The notes under the pieces are model-generated. The model made no database searches. It was not told the origin of the DNA and saw only the letters and a list, made by a program, of their open reading frames with translations. A stretch of DNA of 64,000 nucleotides from the NCBI GenBank assembly GCA_934047225.1, contig OW203988.1:11628229-11692228 (forward strand). Reading direction: 5' to 3'. How positions within the stretch are numbered: position 1 is the first letter of the stretch; every line of letters starts with the position of its first letter. The position numbers and the translations under genes are program-made. Source of the DNA: Ypsolopha sequella. Its lineage: Eukaryota > Arthropoda > Insecta > Lepidoptera > Ypsolophidae. This document shows positions 11,231-22,453 of this stretch, in pieces.

Positions 11231-13477
11231 CTATTGTCCAAGGGAGGTCTTGGGTTGGAAGCCGTTGGGTCCAGCGGTGAACGTGACGGTGTACTTCTTG
11301 CCATCAGGGGCCACGTATGAGTATGACCCGGTGACAGTCAGGGCCGCATCTTCGGAAGCAGGGTTGTCGATTTTGCCCTCTTCTTGCCTTGAGGTGCCAT
11401 CACTGGTTTCGTATCTGTAGAAAAATATTTAGGTGAGCATTTTGTTGATCATGATACTGGTACCTATATTGAATGACATTAGTGTCGATTCGGTGTAACA
11501 CGATTTAACTTATTTGACAGGACTAAACTTAATTTAAGCGTTCTGTCTTTTTCTCTCTGTATCGAAAAGACAAAGACAGGACGCTCAAAATAAGTTTAGT
11601 CCTGTCAAATGACAAAGCAATCAACAGTGCAGACAATTTTAATTCAATTATAAACAAATTAATATGAATGTGTGTGAGCTTTTTTAATGAACTGTTTTTA
11701 ATAAAATCATGGACATAAAAAAATCTCTCTTAATAAAAAAAACTCATAGGTTATAAACAGTTCTTTGTGTGTGTGTGCGTTTATGAAATACTCACTTTTT
11801 GTTTAATCGATTCTATCACCAAGGGTTTGCTGGTTGAAATCTTTTTCAGAGATAAGCTCGCCTTTTGCTTAAACTGTAAGATTACTGGTGCTTTTAATAC
11901 GTTTTATTCTTGTGTGAATAAAGGATTTTGAATTGAATTATTTTTATTCGAGCTTATATTTAAAACGAAATGAGCGTATTATATTCCTGTACATATTATG
12001 TGAAGCTATGAATAATATTTACTTTGTCAACTTTTATATGTTCTGGCTGTAAATAAATAGGTACCTTTAAAAAAAATTACGCACTCAACTGATCATACTG
12101 AACTTTTTATATAAGGTGACATTTATTTATGCAGCCAAATTCATACTGGAAGTTTGATGGGTGATCGGTGTCAGGGATCGATGATACTTTTTGTTAATTT
12201 CACAAAATAAAATGTTGACCTCCCATGGTAATTGACCCAGGGCTAGGCCTGCGTTTGTAGGGAACAAGAAAAAAACAATTTACGAATTTTACTGAGCATT
12301 TGCTGAGTCTTCAGTGTTAATTTGGCTGTATAAATAGATTTCGCCTTGTGTATACTGGGAAAAAATGTACCTATTTAATTTTTATTATGTGGCTTTGTTA
12401 TGGGCTGATTGAGATAACTTACGCGAAGCTGTATCCATCAGGTTGTACGTCACTGTCGAATCTCAAGATCTGCACGTCTTGTGGGTTTTGCTGAGGTGCG
12501 CCGGCGCAGAGGGCCGCCATCACGCACACTACTGTCACCTGCACACACAGAGACATACCTTTGAGAAACCTTGATTAAATTTTGCTCTTCTTCGTTCCGT
12601 TCTTAATGTAAAAATGTAAAAGCTACTGTCATATTAAGCTTTAATCTCTAAGTTAAGTATATTTTATTTCCTAGCTATGATGTGGATTGAAGATTGTCAC
12701 GATCCGAATTAGATTTTTATCGTTAACATCTTTTTCATTCCACCCAAAGGTTGCCTGGAAGATATTGCTATTAGCAATAAGTGCCGCCTTTGTACACAAT
12801 GTCTGTCTTTCATGTGAAAATGTGTTGTAAATTATTTTTGGAAAGGTACAAAAAGTGTAATAAATCTGATCCGATCTGGACTCAGCATCAGTTGAGTATA
12901 CATTAGTCGTATAAAAAAAACTCAAATATGACATGCATGACACAATAGCATAAATTATAGACATTTATTAATTTGTTGACTTTCCTATAGGATTTCTTTT
13001 GAAATAACTTGTTGCGAAATATGCGCGCTGATTGATATTGTGTTGGCCGAAACATCGAACTTTGCTCGCGAAGTTAATATTAGTGTCACTGTAATATCAA
13101 ATACAATTTGAGGACATTTTGTAGACCTCGGCATCATATTTCTGTGCTGCTGTCATAGGTACAATATTGTGTATAATTATGATCCTTTGAACGTATGTTC
13201 AATTGCGTTTTCCACAAACAGGATTCAATCTTTAACCGCTGCAGTTTTATGGCCCATTAAGTGGTTTGCACAATAAAAGGCAAAGCTTAGCTCATTGTTA
13301 ACTCAACAAGACATCCATTGTTCCACTTCAAAGCTGGTTTCCATCGCAGATACACAGGTCACAGGTCACGATACACTCTTGTAATACCAAAGTAATTACC
13401 AATTTAAAAAATACAAACGGCCTTCATGGCTTATTATTATGAATAAGTAAAAAATTTAGACTCACGTATTTGAGCAT
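11231..13477 (-). CDS. Cuticle protein, RR-1 chitin-binding (CPR) family, larval cuticle protein-like
   Basis: Structural protein secreted by epidermal cells and bound to chitin in the cuticle. Three coding exons read on the minus strand: 13466-13477, 12423-12538 and 11231-11414, all with GT..AG borders. They join to a 103-residue protein, the usual size for small larval cuticle proteins. Residues 1 to about 17 (MLKYVTVVCVMAALCAGA) form a signal peptide. The Rebers-Riddiford block follows: DGYSFAYETSDGTSRQEEG at 38-56, then GSYSYVAPDG at 72-81, VTFTA at 86-90 and GFQP at 94-97. Intron 1 (phase 0) splits the signal peptide after codon 4 and intron 2 (phase 2) sits just before YETSDG, as in the other three family members here. 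The start is the only ATG that gives a signal peptide, and a TATA box lies about 70 bp upstream. Intron 2 carries two MITE remnants and a retroposon tail. Family assignment is secure; the exact orthologue is not known. Confidence 0.93.
11483..11612. mobile_element. Palindromic MITE (GTCGATTCGG family), truncated copy in an intron
   Basis: Inverted arms TTATTTGACAGGACTAAACTTA / TAAGTTTAGTCCTGTCAAAT surround a centre with CTGTATCGAAAAGACA. A fuller copy of the same family is at 58273-58439. It sits in intron 2 of the first cuticle gene. Confidence 0.75.
11846..11945 (+). repeat. Retroposon 3' tail (AATAAGCTCGCC family)
   Basis: GATAAGCTCGCCTTTTGC ... GTGTGAATAAAGGATTTTG, followed by AATTGAATT-type tail. 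Relative of the minus-strand copy at 4078-4192. Confidence 0.45.
12109..12300. mobile_element. Degraded MITE of the TACAAGGTG family
   Basis: TATAAGGTGAC, CCAAATTCATACTGGAAG, GTGATCGGTGTC and CCCATGGTAATTGACCCAG follow the same order as in the complete copy at 39481-39752. The right end is missing. Confidence 0.55.
12735..12870 (+). repeat. Retroposon 3' tail (AAAGGTTGCCTGG family)
   Basis: CCCAAAGGTTGCCTGGAAG, ATTGCTATTAGCAATAAGTG and TGTAATAAATC match the copy at 41665-41790 (CCCAAAGGTTGCCTGGGAG, TGCTATAAGCAATAAGTG). This is a common lepidopteran LINE/SINE 3' tail. Confidence 0.6.
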
Positions 13478-13538
13478 GATGTTAGGTTTTCTTCGTGAGC
13501 ACAAACTAGCGAATGAGTAACTAATGTATGAGCATTCA

Positions 13539-13552
13539 TTTTATATATATTC
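13539..13552 (-). promoter_or_regulatory. TATA box of the first cuticle protein gene
   Basis: On the minus strand this reads AATATATATAAAA, about 65-75 bp upstream of the ATG at 13477. That leaves room for a start site near 13515-13520 and a 5' UTR of about 40 nt, usual for insect cuticle genes. Confidence 0.6.
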
Positions 13553-13559
13553 CGTAGTG

Positions 13560-14650
13560 CAGAAGTTGCAGAATTCTGATGTCATACCGATGGGCGCTAG
13601 ATGTACAGCGGCTTAAAGTTATTTTTTTGGTGTCAATAATAGTGGGACCGCATAGTGGGGCGAATATAATTTTTTTGTTTGTAAATCTTCTGTCAATTAT
13701 AATCCTTTAGTAATTGCAAATCATTTATAAACACAATCAAATTATTTTACAGCTTCAGAACGCATAAGGTTTTGATTACTCTACTCGTGGGTTATATCTT
13801 GTCCTTGTCACCAACTTTAGGTAAATTGGCCCTACATATTCCAATCACCGCTTATCACAGATGTCATCACTCTCATTTCATCAACATCCAAAAATCTTTG
13901 GCAGATCTTGTACTTAAAGCGTGATCGTTTTCTACTGTTTTGACTTTTTACTGGTTCAGTCTAATTAAACGATTTATTTTTAGTGCGAAGTGGTAATCAA
14001 TTGGTATAGTCGACATCATCCGTGATTTCATGGTATCTCTAGAGAAATTTCCGCAGTCCCTAATATACTTGTTTCCCTGCGACATATAATTATTACAAGC
14101 TGTCAAATTCGATACAAAACAAATGTACCGAATCATTTCTTTTCAAAATAGATAAGCTAGGTAGGTACTTGGGTTCAAGAATAAATTTTTTTTCACTTGC
14201 TATAATATTTTTATCAATTTTCATTCTCCAAATAATGTGACTAAAATCTTTTAAAAACAGGTACTATGTATTTACGTGTACAATAAAGTTTAAATTTTTA
14301 AAGGCCAAAGCAAATAGCTGAATTTGCAAAAAACCTCACTTTGACCATTTTAGTTCCACTGTCGTCAGTCTATTTCACCTAGGTCAAGCTAAAAGTAAAG
14401 TCATCTGTCGGGATAAAAATAAACTTTCTTCCTCATTTGCTTATGTTTTATCATGTTATCCCAAATAAGTTTTAATTTCCACTCGTGTACAAATTTCGTT
14501 CGGATGTGTTGACTGTGACTTGCACTTCACACTGAAGTTCTCATTTCAAACATAGAAATACCTATTTTTTTTCATTTGATTCCTCTGATATTTATGATGT
14601 CTGATATCTGATATCTATTATCATAGTATTATTATTAGTACCTCTGATGT
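13560..14650. other. AT-rich spacer, nothing recognised
   Basis: About 1.1 kb upstream of the first cuticle gene without recognised exon or repeat. It probably includes that gene's upstream control region. Confidence 0.4.
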
Positions 14651-14654
14651 ACAA

Positions 14655-15210
14655 GTAGAGCCACTGAGTGATGGCGTCTATGACGTTTAAATGCCTACCA
14701 AGTATCGTAATTATTTATAAGCAAGTTTGAATTAAAAAATGTAATACTTCATTGTTGATAGTGATGTACTACTTGTTTCGGTTATTATTTTTCGATTTGA
14801 ATGTTGCTTTATTGTGCAATAGAATTCGTATAGAAACAAAGATTTTTTTTTAAAAAAGTTTCTCATTTTTTATAGGTCGTGTTTGAGGTCGCCAAGTTAC
14901 GCAATAATATTTAATTATAAACAAAACAATGACGAAGTTAAACTAAACGAAAATAAATAATAGTAAAATACTTTTTTCGATTTAGATATTTAAACATCTC
15001 TTGGGGGCCCCGGGGCACTACACCGCATAGCCCTCCGATAGCTACGACACTGGTTTCTGCACATTTTCCTTTTGTATCATTATGTTGAATGTTGAATGAC
15101 GTGTCTAATATTGAGTAAACTCACACTTGATTTTTATTTTTAACTGAAATTTGAAATGTACCTCATCACTAAATGCAGCTGTCATAAGTGGCATCACTCA
15201 GTGGCCCTAC
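14655..15210. mobile_element. MITE with ~32 bp terminal inverted repeats
   Basis: GTAGAGCCACTGAGTGATGG at the left end matches the reverse of CATCACTCAGTGGCCCTAC at the right; the arms run to CTATGACG / CTGTCAT. A TAGTATTATTATTA direct repeat near both ends may be a target duplication or chance microsatellite. Confidence 0.6.
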
Positions 15211-15383
15211 CTTAGTATTATTATTATGGCGTGCTAATGACTGACCTACCACAACATAAAACATTTTTTAGCAAAAGGCTTGGAAGCTCACGTTATCTCC
15301 CCGAATTTCCCCGAAAACGACGGGGTGTTTGAAGCTATGAAAAATGCCGTGTTGTCTTTTCGTTCAGCATGGAGTGAGAATAT

Positions 15384-15680
15384 AAAAAACCGGCCAAGTG
15401 CGAGTCGGACTCGCGCACGAAGGATTCCGTACCATTATCTATAAAAACGGCAAAAAAAAACATGTCTGTTGTATGGGAGCCCCCTTAAATATATATTTTA
15501 TTCTGTTTTTTAGTATTTGTTGTTATAGCGGCAACAGAAATACATCATCTGTGAAAATTTCAACTGTCTAACTATTACGGATCATGAGATACAGCTTGGT
15601 GACAGACGGACAGACAGACGGACAGCGGAGTCTTAGTAATAGGGTCCCGTTGGTTACTTTTTCGGTACGAAATCCTAAAA
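15384..15680 (+). repeat. Widespread lepidopteran repeat 'GGCCAAGTGCGAGTCGGAC'
   Basis: AACCGGCCAAGTGCGAGTCG at the left, ATGAGATACAGCTTGGTGAC and CAGACGGACAGCGGAGTC near the right, ending GGTACGAAATCCTAAAA. A close second copy is at 49862-50165 and a shorter relative at 36350-36500. Non-coding; its class is not settled here. Confidence 0.75.
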
Positions 15681-15739
15681 ACCATGCAAATAGATTTTCA
15701 AAAACTCATTGATGCATGCTCGACCAACAATAATCGAAC

Positions 15740-15990
15740 TCGTATCTAAAAGATCGACCTGACTCTGGAACATGGACAACGCCAGACTTTCGAGGGTTCT
15801 TTGAAAAAATTTGGTCACCCCATTGAAAAAAAAAACATTCGTTTTGTTGGCCTTTTAATGAGTAATGTCCTTATACTTTGGCTTAAAAATATATTTGTGA
15901 CAATTTTTTTTAGTTTTTAAGCGTTTCGCAGAAAAAGATTAATTGATTTTTTAATGAAATTTTTTAGTAATATCAAGCCTTAAATTCCAT
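15740..15990 (+). repeat. Partial copy of the 4.6/44.1 kb dispersed repeat
   Basis: GAACATGGACAACGCCAGAC and GTTCTTTGAAAAAATTTGG parallel GAGCATGAACAACGCCAGAC and TTCGTTTGAAGAAATTCAG at 44145-44190. Confidence 0.5.
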
Positions 15991-16233
15991 TTTTTCTACA
16001 AAATATTTCTTATGTCTTATGTCGTATCCATACTGGTATATACTTAAATAATTTTAATAATTTTATCAAAACTAAAACTAATATAGGGTACCTTAGTCAC
16101 CGAAAATAAGTTAAGCTCAACCTTACTTAGGCTTGGATTAGATTTGTACCTATATATAAACTAATACATGTACTGTATAGATACATGTATCCACAATCAT
16201 AACAAGTCCTAATATAATAAATGAAAATCATTT

Positions 16234-16622
16234 TTCAATGCATGTGCTCGTAAAGGCCTACTTTTTATGCATCAAAACCGAACAGAAAGTCGATTATGTT
16301 GCCCTAGGGCTTTATTATTATTATTTTTTTTTATTTATTTGCAATGGTTGGCTAACCTGCAGCCTTTCCTGTGTACCATAGATGTTATACTTTTTTTCCA
16401 CTGTTTAACGGCTCTGGATACAATCCTTTTGAGCCAATCATAATATAAAGTTCACAAGATTATATTTGTTTTCATTTCCTCACACTATGCATTGAAAAAC
16501 GTAGTATGATACACGGGCGTAAAAGCAATAAATTACTCCGTTACTTTAAAACACTCGCTACGCTCGTGTTTTAAATCGTCCTCGTAATTTGTTCCTTTTC
16601 GCCCTTGTAGCATAAACTACTA
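16234..16622 (+). mobile_element. 390 bp dispersed element 'TTCAATGCATGTGCTCG', copy A
   Basis: Begins TTCAATGCATGTGCTCG and ends TAGCATAAACTACTA. Further copies are at 33607-33982 (+) and 34585-34972 (-). Near the right it carries the semi-palindrome AAACACTCGCTACGCTCGTG. No coding capacity. ATTT flanks both sides and may be the target duplication. Confidence 0.7.
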
Positions 16623-16734
16623 ATTTGTGGTACACTATCGATTTCAGTAGAGAAATTAACCAGGTTTCCAGTTTTTTTTAAATTGATACTTTGATTTGAA
16701 ATTATAAGGGGCTTTCACATTCACCTAATACAAG

Positions 16735-16915
16735 AAAGACAGGCTGATTATATTGAAGAAGTGCAATGTCAAAAATACCCGGAATAGATGAGCATGTATG
16801 ACTAGATTGGTGGATGTGGAAGAAGCGAATGAGGTGTTTCAGGATCGTAGCAGATGGAAATCTTTAGTCTCTGCCTAGCCCTCTGGGAGACAGGCTTGAG
16901 TATATATGTATGTTT
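16735..16915 (+). pseudogene. Non-LTR retrotransposon RT C-terminal tail
   Basis: Reads MTRLVDVEEANEVFQDRSRW followed by SLVSA, a stop and PSGRQA. It matches the tails at 6180-6515 and 33983-34200. Truncated. Confidence 0.7.
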
Positions 16916-17219
16916 ATATGTAAGAAGTACAGCTTCAAACCAGACTAAGTTTCAAACGATTTAGAAGCGAATCAGTGGATTTTTTATTTATGATAGTAGG
17001 TAGGTACTAAAGCTTATTTTTAAGCTTACGTTTGTTGCTATTTTTTGTAAATATTAATGGCTGCAGTCACAGGTAATATAAATGGCTGCAGTCACATTCC
17101 AGGACAAGTCTCGAGCATCATGGTCACGCGCTGGATAATGAGGTAATTATTTATTTTAGGGTCCTGTTGAAAACCTTTTCAAAAGACTTAATTATGGTAT
17201 TTTAACAAGCCGTATTTGT

Positions 17220-17490
17220 AAAGCCTGCCGAATTAGTAAGTTGAAGTGGCAGTATGCAGACTATATTTGTCGCTGACATGATGGCCCTTGGGGCCGAAAG
17301 GCGTTAGAATGGAGACCACGTACAGTAAAAGGTAGCGTAGGCAAATTTAACCTCGTGCCCCCTGGACCGGCGACCTAAAGAACGTTGCGGGAGGCAGCTG
17401 GACGATCATGACGCAGGTCCGCCAAGAGTGGCGAAATCTTGGAAAGGCCCATCTCCAGCAGTGGACAAACACAAGCTGATGGATAGATCT
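17220..17490 (+). pseudogene. RTE-type LINE, C-terminal end of the reverse transcriptase
   Basis: Pieces in shifting frames read KLKWQYAD, then LEWRPRTVKGSVGKFNLVPP, then MTQVRQEWRNLGKAHLQQWT before a stop, followed by GATGGATAG. This is the GHIARR..LEWRPRTGKRSVGRPP..W..LGEAYVQQWT type of C-terminus. Frameshifts and stops show it is dead. Confidence 0.75.
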
Positions 17491-17880
17491 ATTAAGTGCT
17501 ACAAACCTTAAAGGCTCTGTTCTGCTGGTATTTCTTAAGATATTTTCTTTTATGGCTTATTAAATGACGTGAAAAATTATTTACTTCCTCATACTAAAAC
17601 TAAATGGGATTGTCATAAAGTAGACGATCATAAAATTGAATTTGGAAAACAGAGTTGTAAGTATGTTGAAATCATTGATTGAGGTCTGAAACATCTCTGA
17701 TACTGCCCGAAGAAACAAGCCTTGATCATAGATATTATTAATTCAGATATTACCCCAAGTTACAGAGAAAATTGATTTTTCCCGGGTTAGCCTGGGTTTA
17801 CCAACAATTTGAACATAGAACGTTGAATTCTTCCACTATACCTGTACACCGAGTTTTTATCTTCTTGACATACCAGCCGG

Positions 17881-18143
17881 CAGTGGCGTGCACAGAACTT
17901 TTTGCTGGAAAAGCAAGCAATTAGTCAAGAATAACAATAAAAAAAATATGAAAAAATTTTATTATCACTTTGAAAAAAAAATTTTTGTATGACGCCAGGG
18001 TAGACAATGTCTACCCTAGAGTGAAAATTTCCTATACAAACTTTTTTTTTTCAAAGTGATATTTAAATTTTTTCATATTTTTTTTATTGTTATTCTTGAC
18101 CAATGGCTTGCTTTTCCAGCAAAAAGTTCTGTGCACGCCACTG
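17881..18143. mobile_element. Non-autonomous hAT element (263 bp) with perfect 8 bp target duplication
   Basis: CAGTGGCGTGCACAGAACTT opens the element and its reverse complement closes it. The arms match for well over 40 bp, and the two halves remain nearly complementary to the centre (TAGACAATGTCTA). CCAGCCGG stands directly outside each end (17873-17880 and 18144-18151), the 8 bp duplication expected of hAT transposition. No transposase. Confidence 0.9.
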
Positions 18144-18684
18144 CCAGCCGGTGATGCACGTACTGAACGCTCACGAGGTAGAAAAGAAAAAGGTCGCAAA
18201 GGCCCGAAGTTTCTTTTTTTCAAAATATTTGTCTTACTTAAAATTTGTTTCTAATTTATTTTTTCTAGTAGTAATAATGCACTTTAACGGTATTAAGAGT
18301 ATCCAACGCGGTGGATTTCGCTTTAAAAACATACAACAATACTAATTTCAAAGTAAATAATCGTTTATGTATGGACGAGCAACTTAGGTTTGAGAACCAT
18401 GTATGGGGTACGTACGTAACCGTTCGAAACTAACGGAAATAAAAAAGTTGTTAGCTCAATTACTGTCTTCTTTAAAGTCTGAAATTTAAATTGATTTTTA
18501 AATTGGTATCTTTACTTAGAATAAATATAACCTGTACAAAAAATTACGATTCTTTGAATTAAAAGAAAAAAAGGTAACAAAATATAAATGAGCTTATCTG
18601 CTAAACATTATGCTCGTATGCGCAACATGCTAATACTAAAAACTGTTTATTAGGAGGTATAAAATAAAGTACCAGTAGTCTCAG

Positions 18685-18795
18685 CCAGTGAAGCTCTCAA
18701 TGTTGCGACCCGTGTTTGAATTCTGCGGGTCGAGTATGCACCGATGAGTTTTTCGGAATCTGCGCTGGTTGTATTGGTAAGCTTACGATTACATA
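18685..18795 (+). repeat. tRNA-related SINE fragment
   Basis: GACCCGTGTTTGAATTCTGC resembles a decayed B-box region and is followed by GCACCGATGAGTTTTTCGG, matching GCGCCAATGAGTTTTTAG in the copy at 42797-42935. Confidence 0.45.
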
Positions 18796-19354
18796 CATGA
18801 GATAAAACTACTGTACCACTGTGAACGATGAAATGATCTTACCCTTATCCTTAATCTAAGGTACAGTCTCCGGCGTTTTAATATATATTATTTATCATTT
18901 TATAGCTATAGTACGCTTGTATAAAAATATGAAAAAAAAGGTTTCGTCAATACGCGATAAAATGCAGAACTTATCACACAAACAGATGTGGCTTATAAAA
19001 ATGAAGATACCATCTGAATGTTTTTCCAATTTATAAACATTGCGTTGTCTCTCAGTTCTGAGCTATATTTAAAGTTTCGAGTCTCTAGCTCATTAAGAAG
19101 TAAAATTTAGGTTAGTTAGTAAGCTAATACATTTTTTACCGAACAGGCAAAATACGCTTCTCCCGGGATCATAATGTAGGAAAAGAAATTAATAAAGTTA
19201 GCATATTTGTAATGTCACTACTCAATAATCTACCTATTTAGTACAATGCTTAAATTATTAGTTATATGTAAAAATTAAACATCGTCTCGTAACTTTGCTT
19301 CCCAAGTAGCAATACAAATTAAAGTGAAAGTATAGTCGGGCGATACCTGACTAC

Positions 19355-19721
19355 ACAGGTTGAAAATTAACCCTCTAGCTATATTGAAATATATGAATCA
19401 GAATCACTTACAGAACACAGAGTCGTTAAAAATTGTTTTATTGGGAATGCCTAACTTACGTGACGTGACCTGTGACTGACAATAGACCGTACAGCCTTAC
19501 CCGCAACGAGCCTCTACCCCCATCCATCAATGAAAAACATTCCCGACGCTCATGGCACTCGCCCCCGAAAATCCACCCTCCCGCCCACTATCGACTTTGA
19601 AGGTATTTTTATTTTTTTATTTTTCATTATGAAACAAGACAAAAGTAACAAAACATATACTTTTATTTCGAACATAGAATAGTTTCGTTTGATATAGCTA
19701 GGGGGTTCATTATCAACCTGT
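19355..19721. mobile_element. MITE with ~35 bp inverted ends (ACAGGTTGA)
   Basis: ACAGGTTGAAAATTAACCC..CTAGCTATAT at the left is mirrored by ATATAGCTAGGGGGTTCATT..TCAACCTGT at the right. No coding capacity. Confidence 0.7.
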
Positions 19722-19842
19722 ATATCATGAGTAGCCGTTTACATTAAGTTCTACTACCAACATGATACAAATTTCATACCAATTGACGCAGCAGTTGGAT
19801 ATGTATATGTATATATAGCCCAATATATAGAGGGTCCAAAAA

Positions 19843-20438
19843 GTGGTTCAGCTTACATTATTTGCAACAAAATATTTTATTTTCTAGGATCGTTTGGTAC
19901 CGTGTGGCTTTGCCAAAACTAAGTCCGCGACCTCGAAAGTGGGGGGACAACTTTTAGTGGCCGAAAAACTTCGAAATTTTCGGACTTATTCCAGTTTTTC
20001 GCTTATAATTCGAAAACGGTCCTAATTTTGTAAATAACCGTGTTAATTAAAGGAGAAAAAATATCGTGTCGATTAAATAAAAATAAGCAAAATTGGTTCA
20101 GTAGTTTCCTTTTTTTTATTGTGATCCAAAAAACAGAAAATTTTTCCTTCTTTGGCAAAAACTGTGTTTTACACATTTTCAATGTGCTGTTACTTTCCAA
20201 CATCAAATTTGATCAATGTTGTGTTTTTGTTTCAGCATGAGTGGAAACGTTTGTTTCATCGGTTAAGGCGGTGTCGATGAAAGTGAATCGATAGTTGTCA
20301 AAGAAAAAGGAGTTTGGAGAGCAGTAAAAAAAGGAAAAATGCTGACCTTGCTGGAGAGAAATCGAGAGATAACTGTTTGGATATGCCAAACGATCCTAGA
20401 AAATAAAATCTTTTGTCGTAAATAATGTAAGCTGAAAC
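19843..20438. mobile_element. MITE, ~600 bp, with ~65 bp terminal inverted repeats
   Basis: GTGGTTCAGCTTACATTATT..TTTTATTTTCTAGGATCGTTTGG at the left returns inverted as CCAAACGATCCTAGAAAATA..AATAATGTAAGCTGAAACC at the right. Overlapping open frames inside are AT-rich and unrecognised. Confidence 0.75.
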
Positions 20439-20809
20439 CCCCCTAAATACTAGGCTAGGCTCTTTGACGGAAGCGAAGTAAATATATGACAGGTTTTGTT
20501 CACAATAGGCTTACGCTTGATCCACCTACCTACGCCTGTATGTCAAGTGACTTTTGCAAAATCTACGGAAGTCGGAAACGGATGAATAACTGATACTACG
20601 CAACTTTCTGTAGCCACTCTTCTCGTCCTGCTTCTCTTGGCGAAACATAATGAGTCAATGGTGGTGACAAGAAACAGCCAAAGCCTATCACCAATTGAAG
20701 TAAAACAATTTGTAACTTCATTCGGTCTTGATATTTGCGCCAGGCTTATTTCAGCTAATCAGTGGTTGGAAATCAATTTACCTCACATGGGGAGGCTCTT
20801 TAGGAGGTA

Positions 20810-21130
20810 GATTTTTTATTTTATTATTATAATTACAAGTATTTAGTGATTGTGCTAAAGCCCTTTTTTTCCTTAGTGACTATATTAATTTTCTTTTTTT
20901 TTTAAATTGATTAGCTTGTACATTTCGCTTTCTTTTGTAGTTTTTAGTTTTATTACCCAGTTAAATATATTTTTTTTCGTTTTCATCTTAGTTATTTTAG
21001 TATATTTAAGTAAAGATTATATAATGTAAACCCGTTATTGGCCGATGTTTAGTTGATGTTTTTCTGTCTTATTATTGTAAATTGTGCTGTGGGTTTTATA
21101 AAAATAAATAAATAAAATAAATAAATATAT
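20810..21130 (+). repeat. LINE/retroposon 3' tail ending in (AAAT)n
   Basis: GGGGAGGCTCTTTAGGAGGT, then an AT-rich body, then TGTAAATTGTGCTGTGGG and an AAATAAATAAATAAA terminus typical of target-primed retroposition. Confidence 0.45.
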
Positions 21131-22139
21131 TGTTGAAAACACGCCTGCTCACGCCCCTGAATCTTGCGCCCCTTAGTGAACAACTTGTCTAGTAAAAAAT
21201 CTTCTCGATTTATTTGCATATACCGGACCCATACGTTATGTTCGACATAAACTTGAGAGACATTTTTATTGCTAAACGATACGGCGGAAGATATCTAAGC
21301 ATAACATGTAGTTCCATGTCGTGGACAATACATTATTTATGACTAATGAAGATTCTCTATATTAATACGTAGCTGATAATTGTTATTTACTGGTATATTT
21401 TTATCCTCACCACATGTCCCTAAGGACATCATGATGGGTTCAGAGGTAATCAATGAATAAGAAGTTGCTCAGAAATCACATTTAAACCCCCTTAGGGTTT
21501 ACGTGATTTTTTTTGATAAATAAAAATATGTTTAAAAAATGTTAATTAAATAAATAAAAACAAAAATAGGTTTTAAATATATGAACAGAAATAACATTAA
21601 TTAAATACACTAGCTTAAATAAAAAGTATAGTAACTGTATTTTTATTTATTTTAGAGTCCTATTGGATTTTTATATAAAATTTTATTGAGTATATTGAAT
21701 ATATTTCATTCTTCATTTACATTTTTATTCTACTCGTATTTGACCATCGATTCTGTTATTGAATACACAATTTTTCCAACGCAAATACTCAATGAACATG
21801 CACGTTGTAATGTAAATGTTTGTCATGTGTTAAATTTATAAATTTTATAATATGATAGGTACGAGTATATAAACAAATATCTGTAGACAAGATATAGATT
21901 CGCGATTGTAGTAGGTCATTTCCCGTCAAAAAATTTATTAATAAAAAAGAAACACGTAACTCAAATAGAAATTGTTTAGAATAGAAATTGTTTATTTGCA
22001 AAAAACTTATCTTATTACTTTAGGTGTTGGAACATCCTTTTAAGTATTAAAAATACCTGTGCCAGGATGCCCCGCTCTTTCATAACTATGGTTATAGTTT
22101 TACAAAATAAACTTAATAGATAATTTTAAACTTAGTTAT

Positions 22140-22187
22140 TATATAAAAGTGTGAGTGTGTGTTGAGTGTTGAAGGTGTACGTGTTGG

Positions 22188-22218
<31 letters not shown>

Positions 22219-22365
22219 GAGTTTAGTTATGAATGTAGTTGTAATTATGAGTGTGTGTGTTTGTAATTATTATAAAGTATATCTCCCTAGCCCTGCGACC
22301 GGAGTCAGTATATAATTGCTACTAGGGAGGGTGTGTGTACTTATATTATATGAGTACACACACCA
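22140..22365. repeat. Microsatellites and a perfect 12 bp stem palindrome
   Basis: A (TA)n run at about 22190-22214 is followed by GTGTGTGT tracts. At 22330-22364 GGTGTGTGTACT and AGTACACACACC form a perfect 12 bp stem around an 11 nt loop. Confidence 0.7.
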
Positions 22366-22453
22366 TTCAAATGAAATTCACCACACTAGATTACTAATTT
22401 TACAGAATACCTATCTGTTTGTTACTATGGACTCGGCAAATAATAAAATTAAA

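Noticed and set aside
12671..12964. Minus-strand open frame of 97 codons
   Set aside because: It overlaps a retroposon 3' tail on the other strand and has no recognised content.
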